From an uncultured Marinobacter sp. (GTDB lineage: Bacteria; Pseudomonadota; Gammaproteobacteria; Pseudomonadales; Oleiphilaceae), in assembly GCF_947259545.1 (NCBI RefSeq), contig NZ_CAMYMK010000003.1:142564-206563 (forward strand): a DNA stretch of 64,000 nucleotides. The letters are read 5' to 3'. This document shows positions 8,914 to 17,997 of the stretch, one piece after another. The notes beneath the pieces were generated by a model. The model had not been told where the DNA came from and did no database searches. It saw only the letters and a program-made list of their open reading frames with translations. The translations under genes and the position numbers were made by a program. Each line of letters starts with the position of its first letter. The stretch's first letter is position 1.

Positions 8914-9978
8914 ATGAAACGTTTCCAGAAAGCTGCGGGACAGTGGTTGCCCGGAATGGCAAAACTGCGAGGTGTGACTGCAGCCGTGGTTGCCAGTGTT
9001 GCATTGAGCGGGTGTGGCGTGGTGAATCACATGGTTTACAAGACCACCGGCGATGTCCTTCAGGGGTTCTCCCGCAACCACACCGTGCCCTACCTGCTGG
9101 CCACTGATGATCTGGCTATGGGTTGCGCCATGAGCGAGGCCACGGCGCCGTTGTTGATGTCGTTTGGTCGGGTAACCAATGAGCCGGACCAGATTGCCGT
9201 GATGCTGTACCTGTCAGCCGCGGGCTGTGCCGATGAGCAGGCTCGTGAACACGAACTGACCGGACTGGCCGCTCTGGGAAACATGGATGGTGATGCCGCT
9301 GAGGACGCGATGATTCGCCAGAAGCGTGCCCATGCTCTGGCTGCCAAGCGCTATTTCCGCAGCTGGCAGCATCACAATGCCTTCTACGGCGAGCCCGGTA
9401 ATGGTGAATGCCCGGACTTCGATGACGACCTGGACGAATTCATCTACATGGCGGGCCTGTTGTCGGGGCTTCAGGCGCTGAACGCCGAGATTCAGTCCAC
9501 CTCCGCGATTGGTGTGCCCAAGAATGTGGGCTCTATGGTTGGCAGGGCAACCAGCTGCCTGGACAACGAGAAGTGGTGGGGGGCGCCGATGGCGTTGCGA
9601 GCCACCATCTGGGCGATGATCCCCGGCGCCATGCCCGAAGGCGAAAATGCCTTCGAGCGGCTGGAAATGTCCGACCGGCAGGGTGAACAGGCGGGTGTTC
9701 GCCTCAGCCATGTCTTCCACGCGATTGCTGCCATGAACAAGGGCGACAATGAGCGTCTGCGCGACGTGATCCGTCGTCATGCCGAGTCCATTGAGGAAAC
9801 GCCCTCGAACGAGGATTGGGCCTTTGTCGATGCCATGTCGACGCAGTTGATCGTCGCCATTTCTGATCGCATGTGGGTAGAGAACAACGGCCATCGAACA
9901 CCGCTGGGGCAGTTGGGTACTTTCTGGGATGACGAGCAGGAAGATGTTGAAACCATGGATCTGGACGATCTGTTGTAA
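8914..9978 (+). CDS. TatT-like lipoprotein, putative TRAP transporter T component
   Basis: 354 residues from ATG 8914. A lipobox ALSGC places the lipidated Cys at residue 34. The mature part is helical and acidic, with DDLAMGCAMSEATAPLLMSFG near 60-80, in the place where TatT proteins have their conserved start, and repeated helical pairs that could be TPR-like. In Treponema, TatT is a lipoprotein that works with a TRAP binding protein. The flanking genes here are a binding protein and a TRAP permease, which supports the call. The sequence match itself is only moderate, so an unrelated lipoprotein remains possible. Confidence 0.55.
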   Translation: MKRFQKAAGQWLPGMAKLRGVTAAVVASVALSGCGVVNHMVYKTTGDVLQGFSRNHTVPYLLATDDLAMGCAMSEATAPLLMSFGRVTNEPDQIAVMLYLSAAGCADEQAREHELTGLAALGNMDGDAAEDAMIRQKRAHALAAKRYFRSWQHHNAFYGEPGNGECPDFDDDLDEFIYMAGLLSGLQALNAEIQSTSAIGVPKNVGSMVGRATSCLDNEKWWGAPMALRATIWAMIPGAMPEGENAFERLEMSDRQGEQAGVRLSHVFHAIAAMNKGDNERLRDVIRRHAESIEETPSNEDWAFVDAMSTQLIVAISDRMWVENNGHRTPLGQLGTFWDDEQEDVETMDLDDLL

Positions 9979-9983
9979 CGCCC

Positions 9984-12068
9984 ATGTCTTCAGGTCGCGC
10001 TGTTATGTCCCAGGTTGGATTCCGTCGTACCCGGCTGGAGTGGTTTTCCTCTTTGCCCGCTTGTTTGCTGTTGCTGGCGGTGGTGCTGTTTTCCACCAGC
10101 AGTGATATCCATAACCAGATGCTGCAGGCAGGGGAGCAGATGTGGGGGAGCTATTACAAGCTCCGCACCGATTCGGTCCAGCCGACCTGCAATCCCAACC
10201 GGGACATCGAGGCTGCGATCCAGCAGGAGCTCTCCGAGGCGGGTGACTCTGACAACCCCATGGCTGCATTGTTGGGGGCGCAGGAGAAGGACCCGGCGGA
10301 TGTCCGCCTCGCCATCGAGCGGTCAGTGGCGGATTGCAAGGCCAGTTTCGCCAGTTATGAGAGCCTGAAGGACAAACTGACCCCCGGGGTCAAAGCCTAT
10401 CGGGCCGTCGAGTTGTTCGTCGCCGATCTGATTGCGTTCGGGTTGGAATCCCAGCGTTATATCCTGGTGATACTGGTTATGCTGTGTGCGGTGACCGCGA
10501 CCCTCAGTCGCCACCATATCGCCATGCGGGCGATGGAAACCCGGCTCGATTACACCGTATCTCATGCCCTCCAGAGTGTTGCCAATGCGATGCTGCTGGG
10601 CTCGAGTCTGATTTTCCGGCAATCGAGCATGGGCGATGAAACCGCCATGTCTGCGGAGGCACTGCTCCTTCATAATCTGTGGATCATCGGCTTTGCCTGC
10701 CTCACCCTCGCCAGCCTGTACCGATTGTTCCGCGTGCCGGATGATCTGCGTGACGGTGGCAGCTTCAACAAGGCGTTCCTTGCGGTGCCGCTGTATACGG
10801 TGATGTGTCTGATCTCCGGTACCTACTTCGTCCTCATCGGTCACGCCTCCGGCATCGGCATCTATCTTGGCAAGATGATGGAGCTGGCGGATATGTTCCT
10901 GAACGTCGGGCTTTACGTCTGGGTGGGGATGATGCTCAAGCAGACCCGGCTGGCGACACTGGTCTTTGACGTATTCCGCCCCTGGCGCATGCCGCCGGAG
11001 ATGCTGGCCGTGGTTGCCGTTCTGGTAGCGGCAGTACCTACTGCCTATACCGGTGCTTCCGGCATTTTCGTCATCGCCGCCGGTGCGGTGATCTATGGTG
11101 AACTGCGTGCTGCCGGTGCCCGCCGGCATCTCGCCCTGGCCGCCACCGCCATGTCCGGTTCATTGGGGGTGGTGCTGCGCCCCTGCCTGCTGGTGGTGGT
11201 GATTGCCTATCTCAACCGGGAAGTGACCACTGACGAGCTGTTTGGCTGGGGTATCTGGGTGTTTGTACTGACGGCCCTGATGTTCATGTCCGTGGCGCTG
11301 ACGGTCAACCGCCAGAGCAAGTTTAACCTGGCGCCTTCCGCAGAAGCCTTCCCGGCTATGATGAAAGCCCTGCGTCCGTTGATTCCCTACGCCCTGGTGA
11401 TTGCCGGCGTGGTACTGCTTTACCGCTTTGCCTTGGACGTGCGCATGGATGAATTCTCGGCGCCGCGACTGCTGCCGGTGATCATGCTGGCGATACTGCT
11501 GTTTGAGCATGTGACCCTGAAGAAGACGGCCGGTCGCGCCAGTGAGGAGCAACCCCACCAAGGCATGGAGAGCAGCCTTCGCTCGGCCACCAACGACACT
11601 ACCTCCGAGATAGGCGCGCTATTGTTATTGCTGGGCCTGTCGGTCAGCATCGGTGGCGTTATCGAACGTTCCCAGATCATGGAAGCTTTCCCCCAGGCCT
11701 TCGACAGCGCCTGGTCCGCGATGCTATTGATGGTCGTCATCCTGGTGGTCCTGGGTATGATCATGGATGCGTTTGGTGCCGTTATTCTGGTCACCGCCAC
11801 CGTGTCCACCATCGCCTACAGCAGCGGGATACACCCCATTCACTTCTGGATGGTGACTCTGGTGGCGTTCGAACTAGGCTACCTGAGTCCGCCCGTCGCA
11901 TTGAACCACCTATTGACACGGCAGGTCGTCGGTGAAGCAGAAGTGCTGGCCGCGCAACAGGAAGGTGGCACCTTCTATCAACGACACGAACGCATCATCA
12001 TGCCATTGATTGCCATGGGAATATCCCTGGTGCTGGTGGCCTTTGTGCCGCTGATATTCTACGCGTGA
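9984..12068 (+). CDS. TRAP transporter permease, small and large subunits fused (QM type)
   Basis: 694 residues. The start is ATG 9984, 5 nt after the lipoprotein gene, or ATG 10005. A first membrane segment lies near residues 23-38, followed by a roughly 110-residue hydrophilic loop, a four-helix Q-like part, and a long C-terminal DctM-like part with many hydrophobic helices, for example MLAVVAVLVAAVPTAYTGASG near residue 340 and the final PLIAMGISLVLVAFVPLIF. DctM-type permeases use ion gradients to import solutes delivered by a periplasmic binding protein. The large loop after the first helix is unusual for TRAP permeases. Confidence 0.75.
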   Translation: MSSGRAVMSQVGFRRTRLEWFSSLPACLLLLAVVLFSTSSDIHNQMLQAGEQMWGSYYKLRTDSVQPTCNPNRDIEAAIQQELSEAGDSDNPMAALLGAQEKDPADVRLAIERSVADCKASFASYESLKDKLTPGVKAYRAVELFVADLIAFGLESQRYILVILVMLCAVTATLSRHHIAMRAMETRLDYTVSHALQSVANAMLLGSSLIFRQSSMGDETAMSAEALLLHNLWIIGFACLTLASLYRLFRVPDDLRDGGSFNKAFLAVPLYTVMCLISGTYFVLIGHASGIGIYLGKMMELADMFLNVGLYVWVGMMLKQTRLATLVFDVFRPWRMPPEMLAVVAVLVAAVPTAYTGASGIFVIAAGAVIYGELRAAGARRHLALAATAMSGSLGVVLRPCLLVVVIAYLNREVTTDELFGWGIWVFVLTALMFMSVALTVNRQSKFNLAPSAEAFPAMMKALRPLIPYALVIAGVVLLYRFALDVRMDEFSAPRLLPVIMLAILLFEHVTLKKTAGRASEEQPHQGMESSLRSATNDTTSEIGALLLLLGLSVSIGGVIERSQIMEAFPQAFDSAWSAMLLMVVILVVLGMIMDAFGAVILVTATVSTIAYSSGIHPIHFWMVTLVAFELGYLSPPVALNHLLTRQVVGEAEVLAAQQEGGTFYQRHERIIMPLIAMGISLVLVAFVPLIFYA

Positions 12069-12180
12069 GTCCGGGGCCTGGCTAAGTAAAATGACTGGCC
12101 CCTTCCTCACTGTAGGGTTCCGCCTGCAACGGGCGGCTTACTTCGCCGCCTCGGGGTTTTCACTCATTGGTGATTGCGCC

Positions 12181-12918
12181 TTATTTCATTTTAAAACCCT
12201 TGCCACGCAGGAAGTCCCGCATGTGGGGGCGTAGCTTGGACGTGAACAGCGGTTTGAGCTGTTCCGACCAGTTGGTGTCCTTGTTGCCCCCGGTGCGGAC
12301 GTGGTAATAGGTGCGCATGGTGTTGTCGAATTCCGCCACCAGCTCCGGGTCGCGCTCGTCCTGGTAATAGTCCTCCTTGAGGACCGACGCCAGTGGCAGG
12401 CGTGGCTTGACCTCCGGATCCTGGTCCGGATAGCCCAGGCACATCCCGAACACCGGGTAGACATGCTCCGGCAGGTGCAGCAATTCGCTCACCTCGGCCG
12501 GGTTGTTGCGGATGCCACCGATGTAACACAGGCCCAGCCCCTCGGATTCCGCTGCTGTCGCGATGTTCTGGGCAACCAGTGCGGTATCGATACTGGCGAC
12601 CAGCAGTTGCTCGGTCATACCACGAACCACCTCGGCACCGGCACGTTCGGCGGCATCCGTGGCCCGCTTCATGTCTGCGCAGAACACCAGGAAATCGGAG
12701 CACTCCGCCACATAGCGCTGGCCACCACTCAACTCCGCCAGGGTCTCACGATTCTCCGGGTTGACCACGTGGATGATGGAATAGGCCTGCACGTGGCTGG
12801 ATGTGGCAGCACTCTGGCCGGCACGAATCAGCTCCTCGAACAGCTCGCGGGGAATCTTTCGATCCTGGAATTTGCGGATCGAACGGTGTGACTTGAGAAG
12901 TTCAATGGTCGGGTTCAT
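12181..12918 (-). CDS. nfsA: Oxygen-insensitive NADPH nitroreductase (NfsA-type)
   Basis: 245 residues from ATG 12918, preceded by GAGGGCG. It has the nitroreductase fold, with the FMN-binding SHRSIRKFQDRKIP near residues 10-23, the central GLGLCYIGGIRNNP near 125-138, and the NfsA-type C-terminal TGGNKDTNWSEQLKPLF. NfsA enzymes reduce nitro compounds and quinones by two electrons. The gene is at the end of a run of minus-strand accessory genes. The 112 nt between it and the plus-strand permease gene contain only weak GC-rich hairpins. Confidence 0.87.
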   Translation of the reverse strand: MNPTIELLKSHRSIRKFQDRKIPRELFEELIRAGQSAATSSHVQAYSIIHVVNPENRETLAELSGGQRYVAECSDFLVFCADMKRATDAAERAGAEVVRGMTEQLLVASIDTALVAQNIATAAESEGLGLCYIGGIRNNPAEVSELLHLPEHVYPVFGMCLGYPDQDPEVKPRLPLASVLKEDYYQDERDPELVAEFDNTMRTYYHVRTGGNKDTNWSEQLKPLFTSKLRPHMRDFLRGKGFKMK

Positions 12919-13031
12919 GGCGCCCTCTAGCACGACATCAGAAAGCGCCTATCCTGCCACCGCCACACCGTTTTCGCAAAAGGGGCCAGCGGTGCCGTTA
13001 ATGGATCGTCGAGCAAACCTGCCCTCACTGC

Positions 13032-13364
13032 TCAGACGTTGCGCGGCGCAAACATAATGATCGCCATGCCCAGAATCGCCACCGATGAGCCCACGAAATC
13101 CCAGACCGTTGGCCGAATGCCGTCCACCGCCCATAACCACAGAATAGCGGTAAAAATATAGACGCCACCGTACGCTGCATACACCCGGCCAGCCGCGGTC
13201 GGGTGCAATGACAGTAACCAGGCAAAGGCCGCCAGGCTCAAAGCCCCCGGCACCAGGAGCCAGATGGTTTTGCCTTCGCGCAGCCAGAGGTAGGGCAGGT
13301 AACAGCCAACAATTTCCGCAATGGCCGTGATGAAAAACAGGCCGGCAGTCTTTAGCTCGGGCAA
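13032..13364 (-). CDS. ynfA: YnfA/UPF0060 family membrane protein
   Basis: 110 residues from TTG 13364, with AAGGAAT about 8 nt upstream supporting that start. Four hydrophobic helices are visible, and the family signature appears in [17 protein letters not shown] near residues 16-32 and [20 protein letters not shown] near 59-78. The family is a small drug-transporter-like fold; its substrate is not established here. It starts 15 nt after the end of the DUF899 gene, consistent with co-transcription. Confidence 0.9.
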   Translation of the reverse strand: MPELKTAGLFFITAIAEIVGCYLPYLWLREGKTIWLLVPGALSLAAFAWLLSLHPTAAGRVYAAYGGVYIFTAILWLWAVDGIRPTVWDFVGSSVAILGMAIIMFAPRNV

Positions 13365-13379
13365 ATCGGAATTCCTTGG

Positions 13380-14054
13380 TTATGTGTCGTATTCGTCGTG
13401 CATACGCCACCACTCGAACGGCGGACTCTGTGGCCACCCCTGGGGTGAGTCCTCCCAGGTTTCCTGACGGCCATAGGGTGTCAGGTCCAGCAACCGGAAA
13501 TTGGTGTCGAATAGCTCGGCCCCGCGATCCGTGGTGAAGTAAGTGCGGTACACGCGGTTGTCATCATCACGAATGAACACGTTCACCGCAAACCCTTTTC
13601 CGGCATCGAAGGCGTCGGCGAAGCGGCGGTCGTGATCCGTGTACCATGGCGTGTCCCAGCCCATCCGCTTCTGCAGGGCGATGATCTCGCCTTGCGGTGC
13701 CGGTGACGTGAACACGAAGGTGGTGTCCCGGGCGTTGACGTGGACGATATTGTGACCAATGTTGTCCATGACCATTGAACAACCCTGGCAGGGCGCTGCA
13801 CCGGGCTCCAGCATGGCACAGTAAACGATGAGTTGCCGACGTCCCTGAAACAGGTCAACCAGCGAAACCTCGCCCTCCGGCCCGGTAAAGTTGAAGTGCT
13901 CTTCGACAGGGACCATCGGCAGTCTGCGGCGCTCGGCGGCCAGCGCATCCTGGGCGCGCGTCAGTTCCTTTTCCTTGACGAGGAGTGCCTGGTGGGCCTT
14001 TTGCCAGTCCTCGAGGGTACCGATAGGTGGAAGTGCAATCTTGTTAGCCGACAT
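13380..14054 (-). CDS. DUF899 family thioredoxin-like protein
   Basis: 224 residues. Typical DUF899 features are KEKELTRAQDALAAERRRLP near residues 27-46, YCAMLEPGAAPCQGCSMVMD near 78-97 with a Cys-x-x-Cys pair, and the C-terminal PYGRQETWEDSPQGWPQ. The family has a thioredoxin-like fold, and its function is not established. The position 5' of ynfA on the same strand suggests a small operon. Confidence 0.88.
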   Translation of the reverse strand: MSANKIALPPIGTLEDWQKAHQALLVKEKELTRAQDALAAERRRLPMVPVEEHFNFTGPEGEVSLVDLFQGRRQLIVYCAMLEPGAAPCQGCSMVMDNIGHNIVHVNARDTTFVFTSPAPQGEIIALQKRMGWDTPWYTDHDRRFADAFDAGKGFAVNVFIRDDDNRVYRTYFTTDRGAELFDTNFRLLDLTPYGRQETWEDSPQGWPQSPPFEWWRMHDEYDT

Positions 14055-14084
14055 GATGGGAGCTCCTTGTGTTTGAGGTGCACT

Positions 14085-14327
14085 TCATAGTCGATTGGGA
14101 GAGGGCGAATTCGACAGCTCCTCGTATTCCCTTTGATAGGTTTCGTAATCCTGGTGATAGGCATTAATGCTGGCAGCATCCTGGCAGTGGTTCAGGCCTC
14201 TGGTGCTAGCAGCGGTATCGTGCTCACAACGATTCTCCACATATACCTGTCGACCACTGGTCGTAAAGAACGAACACCCAGATAATAAAATAAACAAAGT
14301 AATCGAGAGTGACTTATTAAGTCTCAT
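14085..14327 (-). CDS. Small putative lipoprotein
   Basis: 80 residues. The N-terminus has a short charged stretch, a hydrophobic run and a lipobox LLSGC with the Cys at residue 18. The mature part is hydrophilic, with two further Cys (RCEHD and HCQD), and has no recognised domain. GGAAGG lies just upstream of the ATG. It is 27 nt downstream of the unknown 238-residue gene on the same strand. Confidence 0.6.
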   Translation of the reverse strand: MRLNKSLSITLFILLSGCSFFTTSGRQVYVENRCEHDTAASTRGLNHCQDAASINAYHQDYETYQREYEELSNSPSPNRL

Positions 14328-14354
14328 TTAAAACCTTCCCTGTACCTGAGTTTG

Positions 14355-15071
14355 TTAATCACCATTCCCACCTTCTGCGGGGAAAACTTCTGAAATCTTT
14401 TCTGTGAGCCCGTCAACTGCTCCATCAACGATAGGCGACATATACCCAGAGGCGCTTTCCAACAATGCCTCTCCGGTGTCTGATGCGACTTTACCAGCAA
14501 CCTTTTTGAGGACGGCTTTCAGCACACCTTTAAAGGACTGGTCTGGAGCACCAGCCGCAACGAGCGCTTCCTTAACCGGCTGGCGTTCATGCTCAGGGAT
14601 GTATAGTTCAATCAGTGCAACGACTGCGTCCAGAGGCAGTTTGACGATACTGGGTGAGAAAGAGCCGTCTGAAACGTGGCCGAGTAACTGGACTTTCGAT
14701 CGTAAGTGGTCAGATATCAGCGGGTTTTCAATTTCTAAAACGAATTGGTCGCCAGACTTCTGAATGATCGGGCGCTTGAGAAGATTCTTTACTCGTGAAT
14801 CTAATTCCGACACTGAAAGCCTTCTCAGCTCTCTCTCATAGATTAATTTACGGGCTTTAGTTCTTGTAACACGAAGCGTTGATACGAGCTCATATACCCC
14901 GGGCTCAGATGAGATAGCCCCTATTTCTTCCAGAGCGTTCAATACGAGCAATTCAATTTCTGACTTTGGCAGGGCTCCGAAGGCTGGGTCTAAAAACCTC
15001 CGAAGCAGCCCCTTCAGAGCGATCGCAGATCGCTCATCACCGGCTTGTCGAACGACTTCATCCAGATCCAA
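14355..15071 (-). CDS. Protein of unknown function, 238 residues
   Basis: No family is recognised. The start is TTG 15071 with AAGGGGAAG upstream; no in-frame ATG occurs nearby. Residues 1-150 are mixed helical, with a basic stretch TRTKARKLIYERELRRLS near 68-85 that could be a helix-turn-helix or nucleic-acid contact. The C-terminal third is amphipathic and glycine/alanine-rich. Base composition is visibly more AT-rich than neighbouring core genes, suggesting transfer. It is probably co-transcribed with the lipoprotein gene. Confidence 0.65.
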   Translation of the reverse strand: MDLDEVVRQAGDERSAIALKGLLRRFLDPAFGALPKSEIELLVLNALEEIGAISSEPGVYELVSTLRVTRTKARKLIYERELRRLSVSELDSRVKNLLKRPIIQKSGDQFVLEIENPLISDHLRSKVQLLGHVSDGSFSPSIVKLPLDAVVALIELYIPEHERQPVKEALVAAGAPDQSFKGVLKAVLKKVAGKVASDTGEALLESASGYMSPIVDGAVDGLTEKISEVFPAEGGNGD

Positions 15072-15135
15072 AAGCTTCCCCTTCTATTGTTGTTGGCTAA
15101 CGAGGACGTAGAGAAAGACCGGGTTTATTGAACCA

Positions 15136-15546
15136 CTATTCATCTGCCGGCCCGACCCAGAACAACGGGTTATGTGCGATTTCCCAGAGATAACCGTCAG
15201 GATCGGAAAAATAGCCCGCGTAGCCACCCCAATCCGTTCTTTGGGCAGGCTTGGTGACAACGGCGCCGGCTGCGACCGCCTCGGCCATGACCTCATCCAC
15301 CTCATACTCCGAGCTCACATTGTGGGCCAGACTGAACCCAGCAAACCCTTCTGAACGCCCAAGCACCAAAGCATCTTCCGCCAAAGCATCACGCCCATAC
15401 AAGCCGAGCCAAGTGCCGTTCAGGGTAAAAAATGCCACCTCTGGTGGGGAATCCATTCTGGGAAGGCCCAACCCCTGCTCGTAGAACCTGATCGAACGTT
15501 GGAGATCACTCACACCCAAGGTGATCATACTGATCCGTGGTTTCAT
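15136..15546 (-). CDS. VOC family (glyoxalase/bleomycin resistance-like) protein
   Basis: 136 residues in two beta-alpha-beta-beta-beta halves. RISMITLGVSDLQRSIRFYEQ lies at the start (residues 3-23) and the second half ends GYAGYFSDPDGYLWEIAHNP near residues 109-128, with the terminal metal-type Glu. Members include glyoxalases, dioxygenases and resistance proteins; the substrate cannot be told. ATG 15546 has GGGAG upstream. Confidence 0.9.
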   Translation of the reverse strand: MKPRISMITLGVSDLQRSIRFYEQGLGLPRMDSPPEVAFFTLNGTWLGLYGRDALAEDALVLGRSEGFAGFSLAHNVSSEYEVDEVMAEAVAAGAVVTKPAQRTDWGGYAGYFSDPDGYLWEIAHNPLFWVGPADE

Positions 15547-15666
15547 GATTGCTCCCGGTGTTAGTCAGCGCCATGCCGAAAAACGATAGAACAACAGCCT
15601 AGCCCATTGCCCGGCACGCCGCCATCCGGTCGCGGAGGTCTTCTTGTCGCTCCAGGGAAGCCCGGT

Positions 15667-16371
15667 TTACTCGCTCATTATGGATTCCAGCAGGGTATCG
15701 AAATCCATATCGATCTCGCCTTCCTCCGCGCGTCTTGTCAGGACGACCACCGAGCCCTGAAGCTCCGGATCGTCATCAAGCATGAGCAGGTCGGGGTTGA
15801 TGAGCGTATTGACGGTGTTCTTCACAACCCTGGGAGCCTTATTGAATTGGCGGCGAAGCAATCGGGTGAGGACCGACCCGTTCTTTACACCGCCGAGGGT
15901 TCGCTGAAGGGTGTATTCACGCTCAGTCACCAGGTAACGGCACAGCTTTCTCATCACCGGTGTGTCGGCATTGTTGAGGATGAGGGTGCCCCGGGAGACG
16001 AGCATCTTGTCGACGTAGTAAATGGCTACCAGAGCCTGATCGAATGGGCCCACTTCATTAATGATGGCCAGGTTGATGGCCCGGTTCTGGAAATAGAAAT
16101 CCGGAAGTACTTCATCGGCGGGCGTTCGGTTAAGTTCCACCAGATCCATCACCGTTTCCACGTTCCGTTTCCGGATCTCTTTCAGAAACTCGGAATGCTG
16201 AAGAAGGTTGGGGGTAAGCAGTGTCAGCGCAGAATTGTCCAGCGTGTTAAGCACACGGCAGACTGACAGCGTCAGGTCAAAATCACCCAGGCCGAGTTGC
16301 AGGACTTCCTGGGGCGCCTGTTCTTCAATAATGGAGGTGACAAACGAGCTTCGTGGTTCTTCTGGAGTCAT
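15667..16371 (-). CDS. Degenerate class I SAM methyltransferase-like protein
   Basis: 234 residues. The order of motifs follows a Rossmann methyltransferase of the Methyltransf_24-like group: VLQLGLGDFDLTLSV near residues 23-37 at the SAM-binding loop, then FDQALVAIYYVDKMLVSRG near 110-128 and TLILNNADTPVMRKLCRYL near 129-147. The SAM loop has Asp where a third Gly is usual, and the usual DG/DD acidic motifs are altered, so catalytic activity is doubtful. No operon partner is obvious. The gap 16372-16547 shows no gene. Confidence 0.5.
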   Translation of the reverse strand: MTPEEPRSSFVTSIIEEQAPQEVLQLGLGDFDLTLSVCRVLNTLDNSALTLLTPNLLQHSEFLKEIRKRNVETVMDLVELNRTPADEVLPDFYFQNRAINLAIINEVGPFDQALVAIYYVDKMLVSRGTLILNNADTPVMRKLCRYLVTEREYTLQRTLGGVKNGSVLTRLLRRQFNKAPRVVKNTVNTLINPDLLMLDDDPELQGSVVVLTRRAEEGEIDMDFDTLLESIMSE

Positions 16372-16547
16372 GGTTCTGTCTGATGCAGTCTGTGTTCGTC
16401 GGAAACGGACGGTCTGGCCGGGCAGGGTAGCAGTGAACCCAGGCCAATCCCTTGGCTTGGGGCTGCAACATTCGCGGTCAGTCCCGCGAGTCGGGAAGGT
16501 AATTCTTCAGCATCCCCAGGCATGGATCGCCTCATGCCAAAACTCGG

Positions 16548-17525
16548 CTATCTCCCCGTGAGCAGGCCGGCCTCACGGTGGACCACATCCATAATGCGCT
16601 GGCTGGCCAGGGTTCGTTCGTGGGTCATAAGGTCGCTTTCAGGCTTTCCCTCTGCGATGCATCTGACCACGTGCCTGATCTGATACTCAAAGCCGTTGAC
16701 CTCGAACGGACAATCAACCGTGTGCACGCTATCGTCATTTTCCACCAGGCTGATCTTTTCCGACTGCCAGAAGTTGCTGGGAATAACGATACGTCCTTTG
16801 CTGCCAAAAACGGTTAATTCGTTGTCGTATTTGTTCTCAAAGCTGCAAAGCAACTGGCTGACTTTGCCATTGGGATAATGCAGCTGGATAGCGCAGGTTT
16901 CATCGACCCCGGTTGGCCCCACGCGGACCTGTGAAACGATCGTTTCGGGATCCGCCCCCATGAACCACTGCGATGTGGCGACGGTATAGATCCCCATATC
17001 CAGCAAAACGCCGCCGGCCAGAGCGGGGTTCAGCAGGCGGTCGTCAGGTTTGCGTGGCACAACAAAACCGAAGGAGGATCGCACACCGCTGACCTCGCCT
17101 ATTTTCCCCCCGGCCAACCAGGCGTTGGCCTGTTGATAAGCGGGCAGAAATAGTGACCACATTGCCTCCATCACAAAGACTCCTTTGGCCCGGGCGGCCG
17201 CGAACAGGCGCTCGGAATCGACAGCGGTGATGGTCAGAGGCTTTTCAACCAGAAGGTGCTTGCCGCAGGCTATCGCTGCGAGCGCCTGTTCGAGATGAAA
17301 ATTATGCGGGGTGGCAATGTAGATGGCATCCAGGCCGTCATCCCGGTACAGCTTTTCATAATCGTCGTAGGCGGTGTCGATCTGATGAGCATCGGCAAAC
17401 GCGCGACCGCGATCAGCGTTACGGCTGGCAACGGCCTTGAGCGTGCCAACGCCCTCAGCTTGCATCGCCTGAGCAAATTTCTCGGCGATCCGTCCTGGCC
17501 CTAGGAGCCCCCAATTGAAATCCAT
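16548..17525 (-). CDS. Gfo/Idh/MocA family NAD(P)-dependent oxidoreductase
   Basis: 325 residues from ATG 17525 (GTG 17534 is the alternative). It has the N-terminal Rossmann motif WGLLGPGRIAEKFAQAM near residues 5-21, the family motif KHLLVEKPLT near 90-99 with the catalytic-type Lys, and a C-terminal alpha/beta domain. Members oxidise sugars, inositols or dihydrodiols. The substrate is unknown and no pathway genes flank it. Confidence 0.9.
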   Translation of the reverse strand: MDFNWGLLGPGRIAEKFAQAMQAEGVGTLKAVASRNADRGRAFADAHQIDTAYDDYEKLYRDDGLDAIYIATPHNFHLEQALAAIACGKHLLVEKPLTITAVDSERLFAAARAKGVFVMEAMWSLFLPAYQQANAWLAGGKIGEVSGVRSSFGFVVPRKPDDRLLNPALAGGVLLDMGIYTVATSQWFMGADPETIVSQVRVGPTGVDETCAIQLHYPNGKVSQLLCSFENKYDNELTVFGSKGRIVIPSNFWQSEKISLVENDDSVHTVDCPFEVNGFEYQIRHVVRCIAEGKPESDLMTHERTLASQRIMDVVHREAGLLTGR

Positions 17526-17597
17526 AGTTGTCACTGCATTGTCTCAACGTAGCGCAGAGCGCGTTGGTGACTTTCGGCCGCGTACTGATGCGGTTGG

Positions 17598-17816
17598 CTA
17601 TATTTTGCTGGCTTTGGCTTCGGACTCTTGCCGACCACGCAGCATCAAATATAGCAGCGGACCTGCCGATACAAATACCGCTGTCAGAACGAAGAACGGG
17701 ATGAGATAGCCCAACCCTTTCCCACGGCTTTTGCCGTCTTGATACATCCAACCACAGGCCAACGCGGCGAGAATGTAGAGATCTATGACAACCGCCCATG
17801 AACAGGCAGAGGATGA
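17598..17816 (-). pseudogene. Small membrane protein fragment (DUF2834-like), no start codon
   Basis: On the minus strand an open frame runs from a stop at 17817-17819 to TAG at 17598-17600. It encodes two clear hydrophobic helices, with WAVVIDLYILAALACGWMYQ followed by a charged turn and then YLIPFFVLTAVFVSAGPLLY. There is no ATG, GTG or TTG ahead of the first helix, but an ATG (17799) occurs in the neighbouring frame just upstream. It looks like a frameshifted or 5'-truncated gene of a small membrane family. Family naming is tentative. Confidence 0.4.
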
Positions 17817-17997
17817 TTAGGGGGCTATCGATGCTTTCTTTCGCAACTCAGTTCGCCAGCGAACAGACCATAAGAAGCCGATAATCTATTGTGAACTGAG
17901 ATGAAACAAAGGAGTAGCCTCCGCGTGAAGTTATAATCGCGCGCCACACGGAAGGGGACAAGCGCGATGTCGGGTTGATGAAAAGGAGTATCTACTA

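Noticed and set aside
15072..15135. Possible cassette border GTTAGCC before the 238-residue gene
   Set aside because: GTTAGCC only approximates the R' core, and no R'' core or palindrome of suitable length lies behind the VOC gene stop.
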